A DNA stretch of 24,830 bases from DASZPL01 sp035550315 (lineage in GTDB: Bacteria > Actinomycetota > Actinomycetes > JAFAQI01), in NCBI GenBank assembly GCA_035550315.1, contig DASZPL010000168.1, positions 1 to 24,830 of the forward strand, given 5' to 3'. The position numbers and the translations under genes are program-made. The notes under the pieces were generated by a model, which was given only the letters and a program-made list of their open reading frames with translations, was not told where the DNA came from and searched no databases. Position 1 is the stretch's first letter. Each line of letters opens with the position of its first letter. Below, in pieces: positions 1 to 7,656 of this stretch.

Positions 1-2
1 AC

Positions 3-551
3 TTCATCGGTCACCGCCACCTCGTCGAGCGGGCGATCGACAAGGGCTACGTCGGCAAGGGCGCCGCCATCGGCTTCATCTCCTCGGCCGCCGGCTTCGG
101 CTGGCAGAACAACCTCGCCATCACCAAGGAGTTCCTGGCGATCACCGACTTCGACGAGGCGACGAAGTGGGCGCAGGACAACGGCAAGGCCGACTACATG
201 TTCTCGAAGCTCGCGATCAACACCTACGTCGCGCAGCAGGCCTTCCCGATGCTCAAGAAGGGCATCCGGATCAACGCGATCATGCCCGGCCCGACGGACA
301 CTCCGCTGGCGCGCGCCAACGCCGACATGTGGCTCGGTTTCGGCCAGGACTACCGCGACGAGACCGGCATCGCAGCGTCGACTCCCCTCGAGCAGGCCTA
401 CCCGCTGGTCTTCCTGTGCAGCGACGCGGCGGCCGGCGTCACCGGCATCACGATGGTGACCGACGCGGGCTACTTCGCCTCCGGCGTCGTCGAGTCGTTC
501 GAGCCGGCAGCCCCGGTGGTCGGCTTCCTGTCCGGAAGCATGTACGGCTGA
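3..551 (+). CDS. SDR family NAD(P)-dependent oxidoreductase, 5' truncated
   Basis: This is the C-terminal two thirds of a short-chain dehydrogenase/reductase; the reading frame is open from base 3 and the N-terminal cofactor-binding Rossmann half lies outside the window. The visible part has the catalytic YxxxK motif (Tyr-Met-Phe-Ser-Lys, about base 196), a preceding Ser-Ser stretch (GFISSAAG) and the typical INAIMPGPTDTP segment after the active site. The C-terminus (DAAAGVTGITMVTDAGYFASGV) matches the cofactor-binding end of the family. The overall style resembles the 3-alpha-hydroxysteroid/coniferyl-alcohol dehydrogenase branch, but the substrate cannot be read from the sequence. It converges on the dehydrogenase gene ending at 573, with only 21 bp between the stops and no terminator visible there. 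Confidence 0.9.
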   Translation, partial: FIGHRHLVERAIDKGYVGKGAAIGFISSAAGFGWQNNLAITKEFLAITDFDEATKWAQDNGKADYMFSKLAINTYVAQQAFPMLKKGIRINAIMPGPTDTPLARANADMWLGFGQDYRDETGIAASTPLEQAYPLVFLCSDAAAGVTGITMVTDAGYFASGVVESFEPAAPVVGFLSGSMYG

Positions 552-572
552 TCCACTCGACCGCCGTTTCTC

Positions 573-1610
573 TCAATCTCCTGCGGGGGTCAGCGGTGGG
601 AGGTCTGTGGTCTCGAGGATCCCCGGGACCGCCGCGACCACGTAGGGGATCGCGTTGACCGGGCGGTTGGCGGTGTACCCGGGCGTGTGCGCGCCGAGGT
701 CTTCGACGGCGAACGGGAACTCGAGGCTGACGTTCAGCGGGGCGTCGCCGTACGTCCGCACCCGCCACCCGGTCGCGAGCAGGTCCCAACGGGGATCGAG
801 GTCGGTCGAGCAGTACCAGGTCGCGGTGAAGCGCACGACCTCCTCGCCCGCGCTCGACCCCGAAATCACGGTCCGCTGCGCCGCCACGGTGCCGGCCGGG
901 ATCGGCCCCGCCGCGATCGTCAGATCGCGGGTGGCTGCGGCCAGCTCGCCGTACGCCGACCAGTCGTCGACCCGCTTCCCGGCATGCTCGGCTAGCTCCT
1001 CGAGTGGCGGTCCGAACTGCGTCAACAGGTGGGCCGCGCGACGCGGGTCCGGCGTCGTCATCGGCCGGGCGTAGCCCATCTGCTCGAACAGCAGGTGCGG
1101 CGAGTTCCGCTCGGAGAGGTTCGCGTACTCCTCGATCTCGATCCGATCGACCCGGCACTGCAGCGACAGCAACGCGAGCGGCAGCGCGTCAGTGATGAAG
1201 CCCGGACTGCTCCCGGTCGCGTAGATCGAGGTGTTGCCCCGCGCGCAGGCCGCATCGATTCGTTGTCGCGCCTCCACGGAAAGCGCACGGCCGCCGGCCT
1301 GGAAGTCGCCGCACGTCGTGACGACGTTCGTGCCCCGCTCGAGCATCGCGACGACGTCGTCGAGCTCGGCCGCCCGCGGCATGTAGAGCACGCAGTCGGC
1401 GTCCAGCTCGATGACCGCGCGCTTGTCGGCGGTGGCCGCAACGCCGGTCGGCTCCTGGCCGCAGATCTCACCGACGTCTCGGCCCGCCTTCGACGGGTCG
1501 TAGACCAGCATCCCGACCAGCTCCAGTCGCGGGTCCCGCAGCACCTGTAGCGCGGCCCGCGTGCCGATGTTGCCGGTCGCCCACTGCACCACTCGCAGTC
1601 GTCGGCTCAT
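573..1610 (-). CDS. Dihydrodipicolinate-reductase-like NAD(P)H-dependent dehydrogenase
   Basis: The 345-residue protein starts with a Rossmann motif (RVVQWATGNIGTRAAL, residues about 5-20) and belongs to the DapB-like N-terminal family also annotated as 2,4-diaminopentanoate or amine dehydrogenases. In actinomycetes these proteins are common in catabolic clusters and are clearly not the lysine-pathway DapB. I chose the ATG at 1610 because its A is the last base of the upstream CoA-transferase stop (TGATG overlap), it follows a GGGGGAG ribosome-binding sequence, and the Rossmann fold begins within five residues. A longer in-frame extension would overlap the CoA-transferase gene and is not credible. 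It is the last gene of the four-gene minus-strand operon. The substrate is unknown. Confidence 0.85.
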   Translation of the reverse strand: MSRRLRVVQWATGNIGTRAALQVLRDPRLELVGMLVYDPSKAGRDVGEICGQEPTGVAATADKRAVIELDADCVLYMPRAAELDDVVAMLERGTNVVTTCGDFQAGGRALSVEARQRIDAACARGNTSIYATGSSPGFITDALPLALLSLQCRVDRIEIEEYANLSERNSPHLLFEQMGYARPMTTPDPRRAAHLLTQFGPPLEELAEHAGKRVDDWSAYGELAAATRDLTIAAGPIPAGTVAAQRTVISGSSAGEEVVRFTATWYCSTDLDPRWDLLATGWRVRTYGDAPLNVSLEFPFAVEDLGAHTPGYTANRPVNAIPYVVAAVPGILETTDLPPLTPAGD

Positions 1611-2740
1611 CACTCCCCCAGCAGCTCGTCGGTGTGCTCGTGCAGCCGAGGCGGCGGCAAGTAGGCCGCCCGAGCCGAGTCGGTGTGAATCGGGCTGCGT
1701 ACCAGGCGCAGCGAGCTTTCCCCGGCCGGGATCTCGACGATCATCCCGCGCCGCGCGACGTGCTCGCTGTCGAGGGCGACATCGAGGCCGACCACAGCGG
1801 CGACCGGCAGTCCGCTCGGCCGCAGCCGCGCCTCCCAATCGGCCGCGCTCGCCGCCGCCAGCCGAGCGGTGAGCAGACCGACCAGCTCCGCCCGGTTCTC
1901 GTGCCGCGCGTGCATCGTGGCGAACCGGGCGTCGGTCGCCCACTCCGGGCGACCGAGCTCGGCACACACTCGCCGCCAGAACTCGTCGTGGGTGACGAAC
2001 ATCGCAAGGTAGCCGTGCGCAGTCGGGAACAGCTGCGCCGGCACGTAGAAGTTGTGGCCACCCGACGGCTGCCTGGTCGGCACCACCCCGCCATTGAGGT
2101 ACGCCGCCGCCTTGTAGTTGAGCTGACTCAACATCGTCTCGAACATCGAGACGTCGACCTGCCCACCGACGCCGCTGACGTCAGCCTCACGCACCTTCGC
2201 GAGCAGGCCGAGCGCCGCCATGATCGCCGAGGAGTTGTCCGCAGCGGTGTAGCCGGGAAGCATCGGCGGCCCGTCCGGCTCCCCGCTCATCGCCGCGAGA
2301 CCGACGCCTGCCTGCACGAGGTAGTCGAAGACCGGCCAGTCCGCCTCCGGTCCGTCGAGGCCGTAGCCGGTCAGCGCGACGCACACGATCTTCGGGTTCG
2401 TCTCGCGCAGATCGTCGAAGGTGAGCCCGAGCTTGCGAATCGCAGACGGGCGAAGGTTGGCCAGCACAGCATCCGCCTTGCCCACCAACCGATGCAGCTG
2501 ACGGTTGCCGGCTGGGGTCGTGAGGTCGATATGCACGCTGCGCTTGTTGCGGTTGATGCTCGCGAAGTAGACGTTGTGGCCGTCCACGTACTGCGAGCCC
2601 ACCCCGCGGGAGACATCACCCGAGTCGGTCTCGACCTTGATGACGTCGGCGCCCAGATCGGCGAGCAGCATCGTCGCGTACGGGCCGGCGAGCACGTGGC
2701 CGACCTCGATGACCCGCAGCCCGGCGAGCGGACCGTTCAC
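1610..2740 (-). CDS. CaiB/BaiF class III CoA-transferase
   Basis: The 376-residue protein moves a CoA group between carboxylic acids through a covalent aspartyl-CoA intermediate. It opens with the family signature (PLAGLRVIEVGHVLAGPYATMLLADLGADVIKVE in abbreviated consensus, residues about 4-37). Asp168, in GYTAADNSSAI, lies where the catalytic Asp169 of formyl-CoA transferase is found. The length is normal for a single-domain member. The start is a GTG overlapping the upstream glyoxalase-fold stop (GTGA), which implies translational coupling. It probably activates or transfers CoA onto an intermediate handled by the neighbouring oxidoreductases. The actual acid substrate cannot be inferred. 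Confidence 0.93.
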   Translation of the reverse strand: MNGPLAGLRVIEVGHVLAGPYATMLLADLGADVIKVETDSGDVSRGVGSQYVDGHNVYFASINRNKRSVHIDLTTPAGNRQLHRLVGKADAVLANLRPSAIRKLGLTFDDLRETNPKIVCVALTGYGLDGPEADWPVFDYLVQAGVGLAAMSGEPDGPPMLPGYTAADNSSAIMAALGLLAKVREADVSGVGGQVDVSMFETMLSQLNYKAAAYLNGGVVPTRQPSGGHNFYVPAQLFPTAHGYLAMFVTHDEFWRRVCAELGRPEWATDARFATMHARHENRAELVGLLTARLAAASAADWEARLRPSGLPVAAVVGLDVALDSEHVARRGMIVEIPAGESSLRLVRSPIHTDSARAAYLPPPRLHEHTDELLGE

Positions 2741-3165
2741 GGCGCCGGGACGTTCAGCAGCTCCACTACGACACCGTCCGGGTCGCGCACAGTGACGACC
2801 TTGACGCCGTTGCGCAACGTCGCATGTCGTACGTCGGTCCCGCCGGCGGCTTCCAGCCGTGGCAGGACAGCTGCGAGGTCGACCATGAAGGAGAGCATGA
2901 CGGTGCCGGTCGCGATCGGCGCAGGCCCGGGCCCCGGCGCGACCGGGTCGGCGAGAGTCAGCAGCTCGACCTGGCCGCGGTCCGGGTGCTCGGGATCACC
3001 GAGGATCATCGCGTGCAGACGCCGCGAGCTGACGCCGCCGAACATCTCCGGCCACGGGCCGTCGAACTCCCGGTCGAGGACCGTCTGCAGGCCGAGCCCG
3101 TCGCGGTAGAACGCCAGGCTCCGCGAGGCGTCCGCGACGAAGACGACGACGTGGTCGAGATGCAT
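2737..3165 (-). CDS. Glyoxalase/bleomycin-resistance/VOC family protein
   Basis: This 142-residue protein has the vicinal-oxygen-chelate fold: the first half is LDHVVVFVADASRSLAFYRDGLGL and the second ends in VVTVRDPDGVVVELLN, the usual paired beta-alpha-beta-beta-beta modules. His4 and the late Glu in VVVELL sit at typical metal-ligand positions. The reading frame continues upstream, but the ATG at 3165 is preceded by GAGG and places the VOC signature at residue 2; the upstream extension is arginine/serine-rich shadow sequence over the LLM gene. Its stop overlaps the CoA-transferase GTG by four bases. Family members include epimerases, dioxygenases and lyases, for example methylmalonyl-CoA epimerase-like proteins, so its chemistry here is undetermined. 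Confidence 0.87.
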   Translation of the reverse strand: MHLDHVVVFVADASRSLAFYRDGLGLQTVLDREFDGPWPEMFGGVSSRRLHAMILGDPEHPDRGQVELLTLADPVAPGPGPAPIATGTVMLSFMVDLAAVLPRLEAAGGTDVRHATLRNGVKVVTVRDPDGVVVELLNVPAP

Positions 3166-3175
3166 CGTCGCCGCC

Positions 3176-4129
3176 TCAGAGCTCGGGGCACAGCGACGCG
3201 AGGAACGCCGTCGTCCGGTCGCGCGACTCGATGCGGGCCTCTCGGGTCTTGCCGTACGGCAGCAGCCGCACCGAGAAGTCGGTGACCCCGGCGTCCCGGT
3301 ACTGCTCGAGCCGCTTGCGGATCGCGCCTTCGTCGCCCGCGACGAGGAACTCACCCGCGTCCTTCGCATCGCCGTGCTCGAGCAAGCGCTCGTAGTTGGG
3401 CGAGTACTCGGAGTGGCTCATCGCACGCCGCGCCCATTCGCGAGCGCCCTCGACCTCGTCGGTCCGGCACAGGGTGACCGGCACGCCGGCGACGATCCGC
3501 GGCGCCGGCCGGCCGGCCTGCTCCGCCGCTGTGGTGATGGTCGGCGCGATGTGATCGCCGATGGTGCGGTCGTCGGCCATCCACAGGATCGTGCCGTCGG
3601 TGCGCTCACCGGCGATCTTCAGCATCACCGGCGCAAGGGCGGCGAGCAGGATCGGGGTCGGCGTGATGTCGCTGACCGCCAACGGGTTGTGCACCCTGAA
3701 GTGCTCGTTCTCCACGTCGACCGGTCCGGGACCGGCAAAGGCGACGTCGAGCACCTCGAGATAACTACGGACGAGCCGGGCGGGCTTGTCGTAGGACAGC
3801 CCGAGCATGTCCTCGATGACCCAGTGATGTGAGGGCCCGATACCCAACGTGAGCCGGCCTTCACAGACCGCCTGGGTAGACAGCGCCTGGTGTGCCATCG
3901 CAATCGGGTGGCGGGTCTGGATCGGCAGCACCGCCGTCCCGAGCTCGATCCGGGTGGTGACCCTGCCCATCAGCGTCACCGCGGTCAGCGCGTCGAAGTC
4001 ATCGGGCGGCTGGGCCACCCACGCAGACGCGAACCCGGCCTGCTCGGCGGCAATCGCATCCGACTCGATCTTTGCGACGGCCTCGCGGTATCGCCCCGGA
4101 TCTGGACCGACCATCAGACCGATGCGCAC
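3176..4129 (-). CDS. LLM class F420-dependent oxidoreductase
   Basis: The 317-residue protein has the luciferase-like TIM-barrel pattern: an N-terminal MRIGLMVGP strand, then ELGTAVLPIQTRHPIAMAHQALSTQ and GRLTLGIGPSHHWVIEDMLGL, which are hallmarks of actinobacterial deazaflavin (F420)-dependent members. It would transfer hydride from reduced F420 to an organic substrate, or act as a flavin monooxygenase; the sequence cannot separate these. It is the first gene of the minus-strand operon and is transcribed divergently from the SDR at 4252. The next gene starts 10 bases after its stop. The ATG start puts the first barrel strand at residue 2. Confidence 0.92.
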   Translation of the reverse strand: MRIGLMVGPDPGRYREAVAKIESDAIAAEQAGFASAWVAQPPDDFDALTAVTLMGRVTTRIELGTAVLPIQTRHPIAMAHQALSTQAVCEGRLTLGIGPSHHWVIEDMLGLSYDKPARLVRSYLEVLDVAFAGPGPVDVENEHFRVHNPLAVSDITPTPILLAALAPVMLKIAGERTDGTILWMADDRTIGDHIAPTITTAAEQAGRPAPRIVAGVPVTLCRTDEVEGAREWARRAMSHSEYSPNYERLLEHGDAKDAGEFLVAGDEGAIRKRLEQYRDAGVTDFSVRLLPYGKTREARIESRDRTTAFLASLCPEL

Positions 4130-4251
4130 CGGCCCAGTTATATCGCCATCACGGCGGTTGCGGTAATCGCGTTCTCAGTAGCGAGAGTCGCTATTGCAGA
4201 CCGCCGGGTCTAGGCGATACTCGGCTGCGCACTCGAACGGAAGGAACGTCG
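4130..4251. promoter_or_regulatory. Divergent promoter/operator region between two catabolic operons
   Basis: This 122-bp gap separates divergent operons. On the plus strand TTGCAG (4194-4199) and GATACT (4216-4221) are 16 bp apart, giving a plausible -35/-10 pair for the SDR operon. A strong inverted repeat at 4176-4196 overlaps the -35. No equally good minus-strand promoter was recognised. The SDR ribosome-binding site GGAAGGA (about 4239-4245) lies six bases before its TTG start. Confidence 0.6.
4176..4196. promoter_or_regulatory. Operator-like inverted repeat (probable TetR-type site)
   Basis: The arms CAGTAGCGA and TCGCTATTG flank a GAG centre. Eight of nine arm positions are complementary, with six contiguous pairs (TAGCGA/TCGCTA) around the centre. 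The repeat touches the putative -35 of the SDR operon and lies between two divergent operons, the usual place for a local repressor site. No regulator gene is in the visible cluster, so the TetR assignment is inference from size and symmetry. Confidence 0.6.
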
Positions 4252-4995
4252 TTGAGCAGGGTTGCGGTGGTTACGGGCGGCGCGTCCGGCATGGGCTTGG
4301 AGATCTCCCGGCAGCTGGCCGCGCGTGGGGACCGGGTGGCGGTCGTCGACCTCTCGGGCGAGGCGGCGCAAGCCGCAGCCGCCGCGATCGTGGCCGACGG
4401 CGGCCGAGCGATCGGGCTTGCCGCCGACGTCGCCGACCGGGCCGCGGTCGACGCGGCCTACCAGTCGGTCCGCGACCAGCTCGGCCCCATCGAGATCCTC
4501 GTGACGAGCGCGGGCCTGGACGAGTTCTGCTCGTTCACCGACATCAGCGCCGCGCAGTGGGAGCGCATGATCGCGGTCAACCTCACCGGCACGTTTCACT
4601 GCCTCCAGGCGGCGGTCCCGGACATGCTCGCCGGTCAGTGGGGCCGCATCGTGACGATCTCCTCGTCGAGCGCGCAGAGCGGGGCGAAACGGATGGCCCA
4701 CTACGTCGCCTCGAAGGGTGGGGTCATCGGCATCACGAAGGCCCTGGCGGTCGAGCTCGCCCCTGAAGGCATCACCGTCAACACGATCCCGCCCGGCTTC
4801 ATCGACACCCCGATGGTGCGCCGCGCCGAGGACAAGGGCGACCTGCCCGACGTGAACCTGATTGCGAAGCAGACGCCGGTACGCCGCGCCGGCACGCCGC
4901 AGGACATCGCCGCGGCAGCGGTCTTCCTGTGCTCCGAGGAGGCCGGCTACATCACCGGCCAAGCCCTCAACGTCAACGGCGGCTGGTACCTCTGA
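4252..4995 (+). CDS. SDR family NAD(P)-dependent oxidoreductase
   Basis: This is a complete 247-residue classical short-chain dehydrogenase. The cofactor loop is TGGASGMG (residues 8-15). The catalytic residues are Ser138 in TISSSSAQSG, Tyr151 and Lys155 in YVASK, and the segment INTIPPGFIDTPMV-like follows. The C-terminus EEAGYITGQALNVNGGW is typical of FabG-like enzymes. I chose a TTG start at 4252 because GGAAGGA lies six bases upstream and the first beta strand begins at once; a longer frame upstream has no family similarity. It probably oxidises or reduces a hydroxy/keto intermediate of the pathway. Its stop overlaps the next ATG (TGATG). Confidence 0.92.
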   Translation: MSRVAVVTGGASGMGLEISRQLAARGDRVAVVDLSGEAAQAAAAAIVADGGRAIGLAADVADRAAVDAAYQSVRDQLGPIEILVTSAGLDEFCSFTDISAAQWERMIAVNLTGTFHCLQAAVPDMLAGQWGRIVTISSSSAQSGAKRMAHYVASKGGVIGITKALAVELAPEGITVNTIPPGFIDTPMVRRAEDKGDLPDVNLIAKQTPVRRAGTPQDIAAAAVFLCSEEAGYITGQALNVNGGWYL

Positions 4996-5612
4996 TGCCC
5001 CGGCTCGAGCCGGTCCCCAAGGACCAGTGGGGCGAGGCCGAGGCCGCCGCGGTGCGCGCCGCGATGCCGGCGGCCGCGGCGGAACGCTTCCTGTCAGCCG
5101 AACCCGACGCGCCGCGGCTGGCCAACGGGATCAGCAGCATGCTGCACCATCCGCAGCTCGCGGCGGCCTTCCTCAACTTCAACGGTCAGCTGCTCTGGGA
5201 GCCGGTCCTCGACCCGCGGCTTCGCGAGCTCGCCGTGCTCCGGGTGGCGTGGCACACCCGAGCCCCTTATGAGTGGGTCCAGCACGTGAAGCTCTCGCAG
5301 CGCTACGGCGTGACCGAGCGGGAGGTCGAGGCCATCGTCGACGGGACCGACCCCGGATGGTCGAGCCTCGAAGCCGACGTCCTGGAGGCGACCGAGCTGC
5401 TGCTGACCACTCATCGGGTCGACGATGCGACCTGGCAACGGCTGACTGAGGCGCTGGACGCGAGAGCCGTGATCGAGCTGCTGTTCGTCGTCGGGACCTA
5501 CTCCTGCCTCGCCATGGTGTTCAACGGACTCGGCGTGGAGCTGGACCCGGACCTGGACCCGACGGCACAGCCGATGCCTACGGCGCAAGGATGGCCGTCA
5601 TCAGCACCGTGA
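4995..5612 (+). CDS. Carboxymuconolactone decarboxylase (AhpD-like) family protein
   Basis: The 205-residue protein carries the all-alpha CMD-family core: LRELAVLRVAWHTRAPYEWVQHVKLSQRYGVTEREVEAI (residues about 74-112, abbreviated) has the conserved Arg, Tyr-Glu-Trp and His pattern. The CxxC redox pair of AhpD is absent, because the corresponding region reads HTRAPYEW. A peroxidase-reductase role is therefore unlikely, and a decarboxylase/lyase or unknown role is more plausible. It is translationally coupled to the SDR upstream through a one-base overlap. Its 3' end overlaps the proposed start of the next LLM gene by up to 22 bases. Confidence 0.85.
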   Translation: MPRLEPVPKDQWGEAEAAAVRAAMPAAAAERFLSAEPDAPRLANGISSMLHHPQLAAAFLNFNGQLLWEPVLDPRLRELAVLRVAWHTRAPYEWVQHVKLSQRYGVTEREVEAIVDGTDPGWSSLEADVLEATELLLTTHRVDDATWQRLTEALDARAVIELLFVVGTYSCLAMVFNGLGVELDPDLDPTAQPMPTAQGWPSSAP

Positions 5613-6535
5613 CGTTCGGGATCTACGTCCCCCAGCTGGCGATGAGCCCCGACGACTTGGTTGAGCGAGCCCTGGACTGCGAGCGGCTCGGCTTCCACGC
5701 GCTGTGGCTGTTCGACCATCTCTACGGGCCAGGCTTCCCGGATGCCGATGCCTACGAGGCCTGGACCCTCGCCAGCGTGCTGCTCGCCAAGACGACGACA
5801 CTGCGGGTCGGGCATCTGGTCAGCTGCAACAACTTCCGCCACCCCGCTGTGCTCGCCAAGATGGCGACCAGCCTCGACGTGCTCTCGGGGGGACGGGTCG
5901 AGTTCGGGATCGGCAGCGGCTCGTACGAAGCAGAGCATCACCAGGCGGGCCTGGCCTGGGGTACGACCGCGGAGCGCTCGGAACGGCTCGGCGAGGCGCT
6001 GGAGATCATCACCCGGATGTTCGCCTCGCCGCGCACCTCGTTCGCCGGCAAGCACTACACCGTCGACGACCTGCCGAACCTGCCCGCTGCGGTCCAGCAG
6101 CCGCGGCCACCGATCCACATCGGCGGTGCCGGACCGAAGCTGACGCTGCCCCTGGTCGCCCGCTACGCCGACGTGTGGAACGTCCCGACGTACGCCCTCG
6201 ACAAGCTCGACGAGCTCAGCGCCGTCCTCGACGCCGAGTGCGAGCGGATCGGCCGGGATCCCGCCGAGATCACGCGATCGGTCGAGGCGGTCCTGGTCAC
6301 CGCCGCCGCCGACGGCCTGGACGCCGCGATCGAGGTCGGGCGACGCCGCTTCGGCGGCCCCGGGTTCGGACTCGACGACGGCGGGTTCATCGGCACACCG
6401 GACGCGATCGTCGATCGCGTCGGTCAGCTCGTCGACCGGGGGTTCTCGTCGTTCGTGTTCATGACCCACGACCGCGCCAGCACCGACACCCTCCAGCTCG
6501 TGGCCGGCGAGGTGGTCGGCCACTTCCGGAGCTAG
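5591..6535 (+). CDS. LLM class F420-dependent oxidoreductase
   Basis: The protein is about 314 residues and is the second luciferase-like oxidoreductase of the locus, only distantly similar to the one ending at 3176. Motifs include TFGIYVPQ at the N-terminus, RVGHLVSCNNFRHPAVLAKMATSLDVLSGGR (abbreviated) and a GIGSG turn. Two starts are possible: the ATG at 5591, or a GTG at 5609 that overlaps the previous stop as GTGA. The GTG would remove six residues and still leave the first strand intact. It is the last gene of the plus-strand operon; a hairpin lies eight bases after its stop. The substrate is unknown; either F420 or FMN could be the cofactor. Confidence 0.9.
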   Translation: MAVISTVTFGIYVPQLAMSPDDLVERALDCERLGFHALWLFDHLYGPGFPDADAYEAWTLASVLLAKTTTLRVGHLVSCNNFRHPAVLAKMATSLDVLSGGRVEFGIGSGSYEAEHHQAGLAWGTTAERSERLGEALEIITRMFASPRTSFAGKHYTVDDLPNLPAAVQQPRPPIHIGGAGPKLTLPLVARYADVWNVPTYALDKLDELSAVLDAECERIGRDPAEITRSVEAVLVTAAADGLDAAIEVGRRRFGGPGFGLDDGGFIGTPDAIVDRVGQLVDRGFSSFVFMTHDRASTDTLQLVAGEVVGHFRS

Positions 6536-6542
6536 ACAGCGG

Positions 6543-6565
6543 CCCGCCGATGCCCGTCGGCGCGG
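6543..6565 (+). terminator. Possible intrinsic terminator hairpin
   Basis: CGCCGA (6545-6550) pairs with TCGGCG (6557-6562) across a six-base loop. Two further C-G pairs form after a one-base bulge. There is no T-tract, which is common for actinobacterial hairpin terminators. Its place just after the LLM stop at 6535 fits the end of the operon. Confidence 0.4.
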
Positions 6566-6630
6566 GGTTGTCCGGGAATCACCCGAAATCTGACGCCGGG
6601 TGCCGCGTCCAGCGACGGTCGCGAACAGCC

Positions 6631-6636
6631 GACACT
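6631..6636 (+). promoter_or_regulatory. Putative -10 for a leaderless GTG start
   Basis: GACACT lies six bases before the GTG at 6643, the spacing expected when transcription begins at the start codon. No separate Shine-Dalgarno sequence at useful spacing is seen, since GAAGG directly abuts the GTG. No clear -35 was recognised. Confidence 0.35.
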
Positions 6637-6642
6637 CGAAGG

Positions 6643-7623
6643 GTGAAGGAGCTGTGGCGGTCGGCGCGCCATCTGCGGCTGTGGTTCGAGTTCTTCGCCG
6701 CCGGCGTCGTCATCTCCGCCGTCTCCCTCGGCATCCTCGCTCCGGGCGTCCACGAGATCGGGAGGTTGGTCGCGTCCGCTGCCGTGTGCACCGCCTTGAC
6801 GCTCGGCGGCGTCGTCGCGTTCGGCACCAGATCACGGTTCGCCCAGCTCTGGCCGGTGATCGCGGGACTGGTGGGGCTCGGGATCGCTGGCATCCTCACG
6901 ACCGGACTCGCTCCTGCACTCGGCGGGCTGTTCGTGCTCGCCTTCGTCTACATCGGGCTCACCCAACCGCCGTGGACCGGACTCGCGCTCGTGCCGCTGG
7001 CCGCCGCGGGCTGGCTCGAGCTGAACCGGCCCATCACCCACGACGTCGTCGCCCGATTGCCGGTCGCCGTGAGCTTGTGGATCCTGCTCGCCGAGCTGTT
7101 GAGCCGGTTCAGCGCCGAACGGGATCGCGACAAGGGTCTGCTCGCCGTGCAGGCGACGCGTGACGCGCTCACCGGGCTGCTCAACCGGCACGGCCTCGAC
7201 GACCTGCTCGGCGGCGCCCGGGCCGGCGATGCGATCGCGTTCCTCGACATCGACCACTTCAAGCAGCTCAACGACGACCGGGGTCACGCCGCAGGCGACC
7301 GGACCCTTGCCGACCTGGGCCAGGCGGTCCGCGCGTCGCTGCGCGTCCAGGACGTGGCGGTCCGCTACGGCGGCGAGGAGATCCTGGTGCTGCTCCCGGC
7401 AACCACCCCGGCCGATGCCGCCGTCGTCGTACAACGGCTGCGCGACCGCTGGGCCGTGCACCATCCCGGGGTCACCTTCTCGGCGGGTATCGCAGGGGTC
7501 GGTGACGGCGGCGGCGTCGAGGCCGCCCGGCAGGCCGACCAGGCGCTGTACGCCGCGAAAGGCCGCGGCCGCAACTGCACCGCGATCGCCGCGGGACAAC
7601 GTGAGCCCGCTCACATCTCGTAG
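6643..7623 (+). CDS. Membrane-bound diguanylate cyclase (GGDEF domain)
   Basis: This 326-residue protein makes cyclic di-GMP from two GTP. Residues about 15-150 form five or six hydrophobic segments with no recognised sensory domain. The GGDEF domain follows: RDALTGLLNRHGL near residue 170, the metal-binding LDIDHF with Asp202, and the active-site loop RYGGEEI (residues 241-247), a functional GGEE variant. RVQD at 234-237 lies exactly five residues before the loop, matching the product-inhibition I-site of PleD. The enzyme therefore looks active and feedback-inhibited. The GTG start was chosen over a much longer upstream frame, which overlaps the LLM gene as shadow sequence. An adenylyl cyclase gene follows after 33 bp. 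Confidence 0.9.
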   Translation: MKELWRSARHLRLWFEFFAAGVVISAVSLGILAPGVHEIGRLVASAAVCTALTLGGVVAFGTRSRFAQLWPVIAGLVGLGIAGILTTGLAPALGGLFVLAFVYIGLTQPPWTGLALVPLAAAGWLELNRPITHDVVARLPVAVSLWILLAELLSRFSAERDRDKGLLAVQATRDALTGLLNRHGLDDLLGGARAGDAIAFLDIDHFKQLNDDRGHAAGDRTLADLGQAVRASLRVQDVAVRYGGEEILVLLPATTPADAAVVVQRLRDRWAVHHPGVTFSAGIAGVGDGGGVEAARQADQALYAAKGRGRNCTAIAAGQREPAHIS

Positions 7624-7644
7624 CGCAGCGGGTCACCGCGTTCC

Positions 7645-7650
7645 TACGCT
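7645..7650 (+). promoter_or_regulatory. Putative -10 for a leaderless ATG start
   Basis: TACGCT fits TAnnnT and lies six bases before the ATG at 7657, so the transcript may start at the initiation codon. The 33-bp gap holds no Shine-Dalgarno sequence next to the ATG. This suggests the cyclase has its own promoter rather than depending only on read-through from the diguanylate cyclase. Confidence 0.45.
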
Positions 7651-7656
7651 TCACCC

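Noticed and set aside
552..572. A terminator between the convergent SDR and dehydrogenase genes
   Set aside because: The 21-bp gap shows no inverted repeat long enough to support one.
5704..6642. An upstream extension of the GGDEF reading frame
   Set aside because: It overlaps the LLM oxidoreductase in another frame and is arginine-rich shadow sequence; the GTG at 6643 opens onto the membrane segments.
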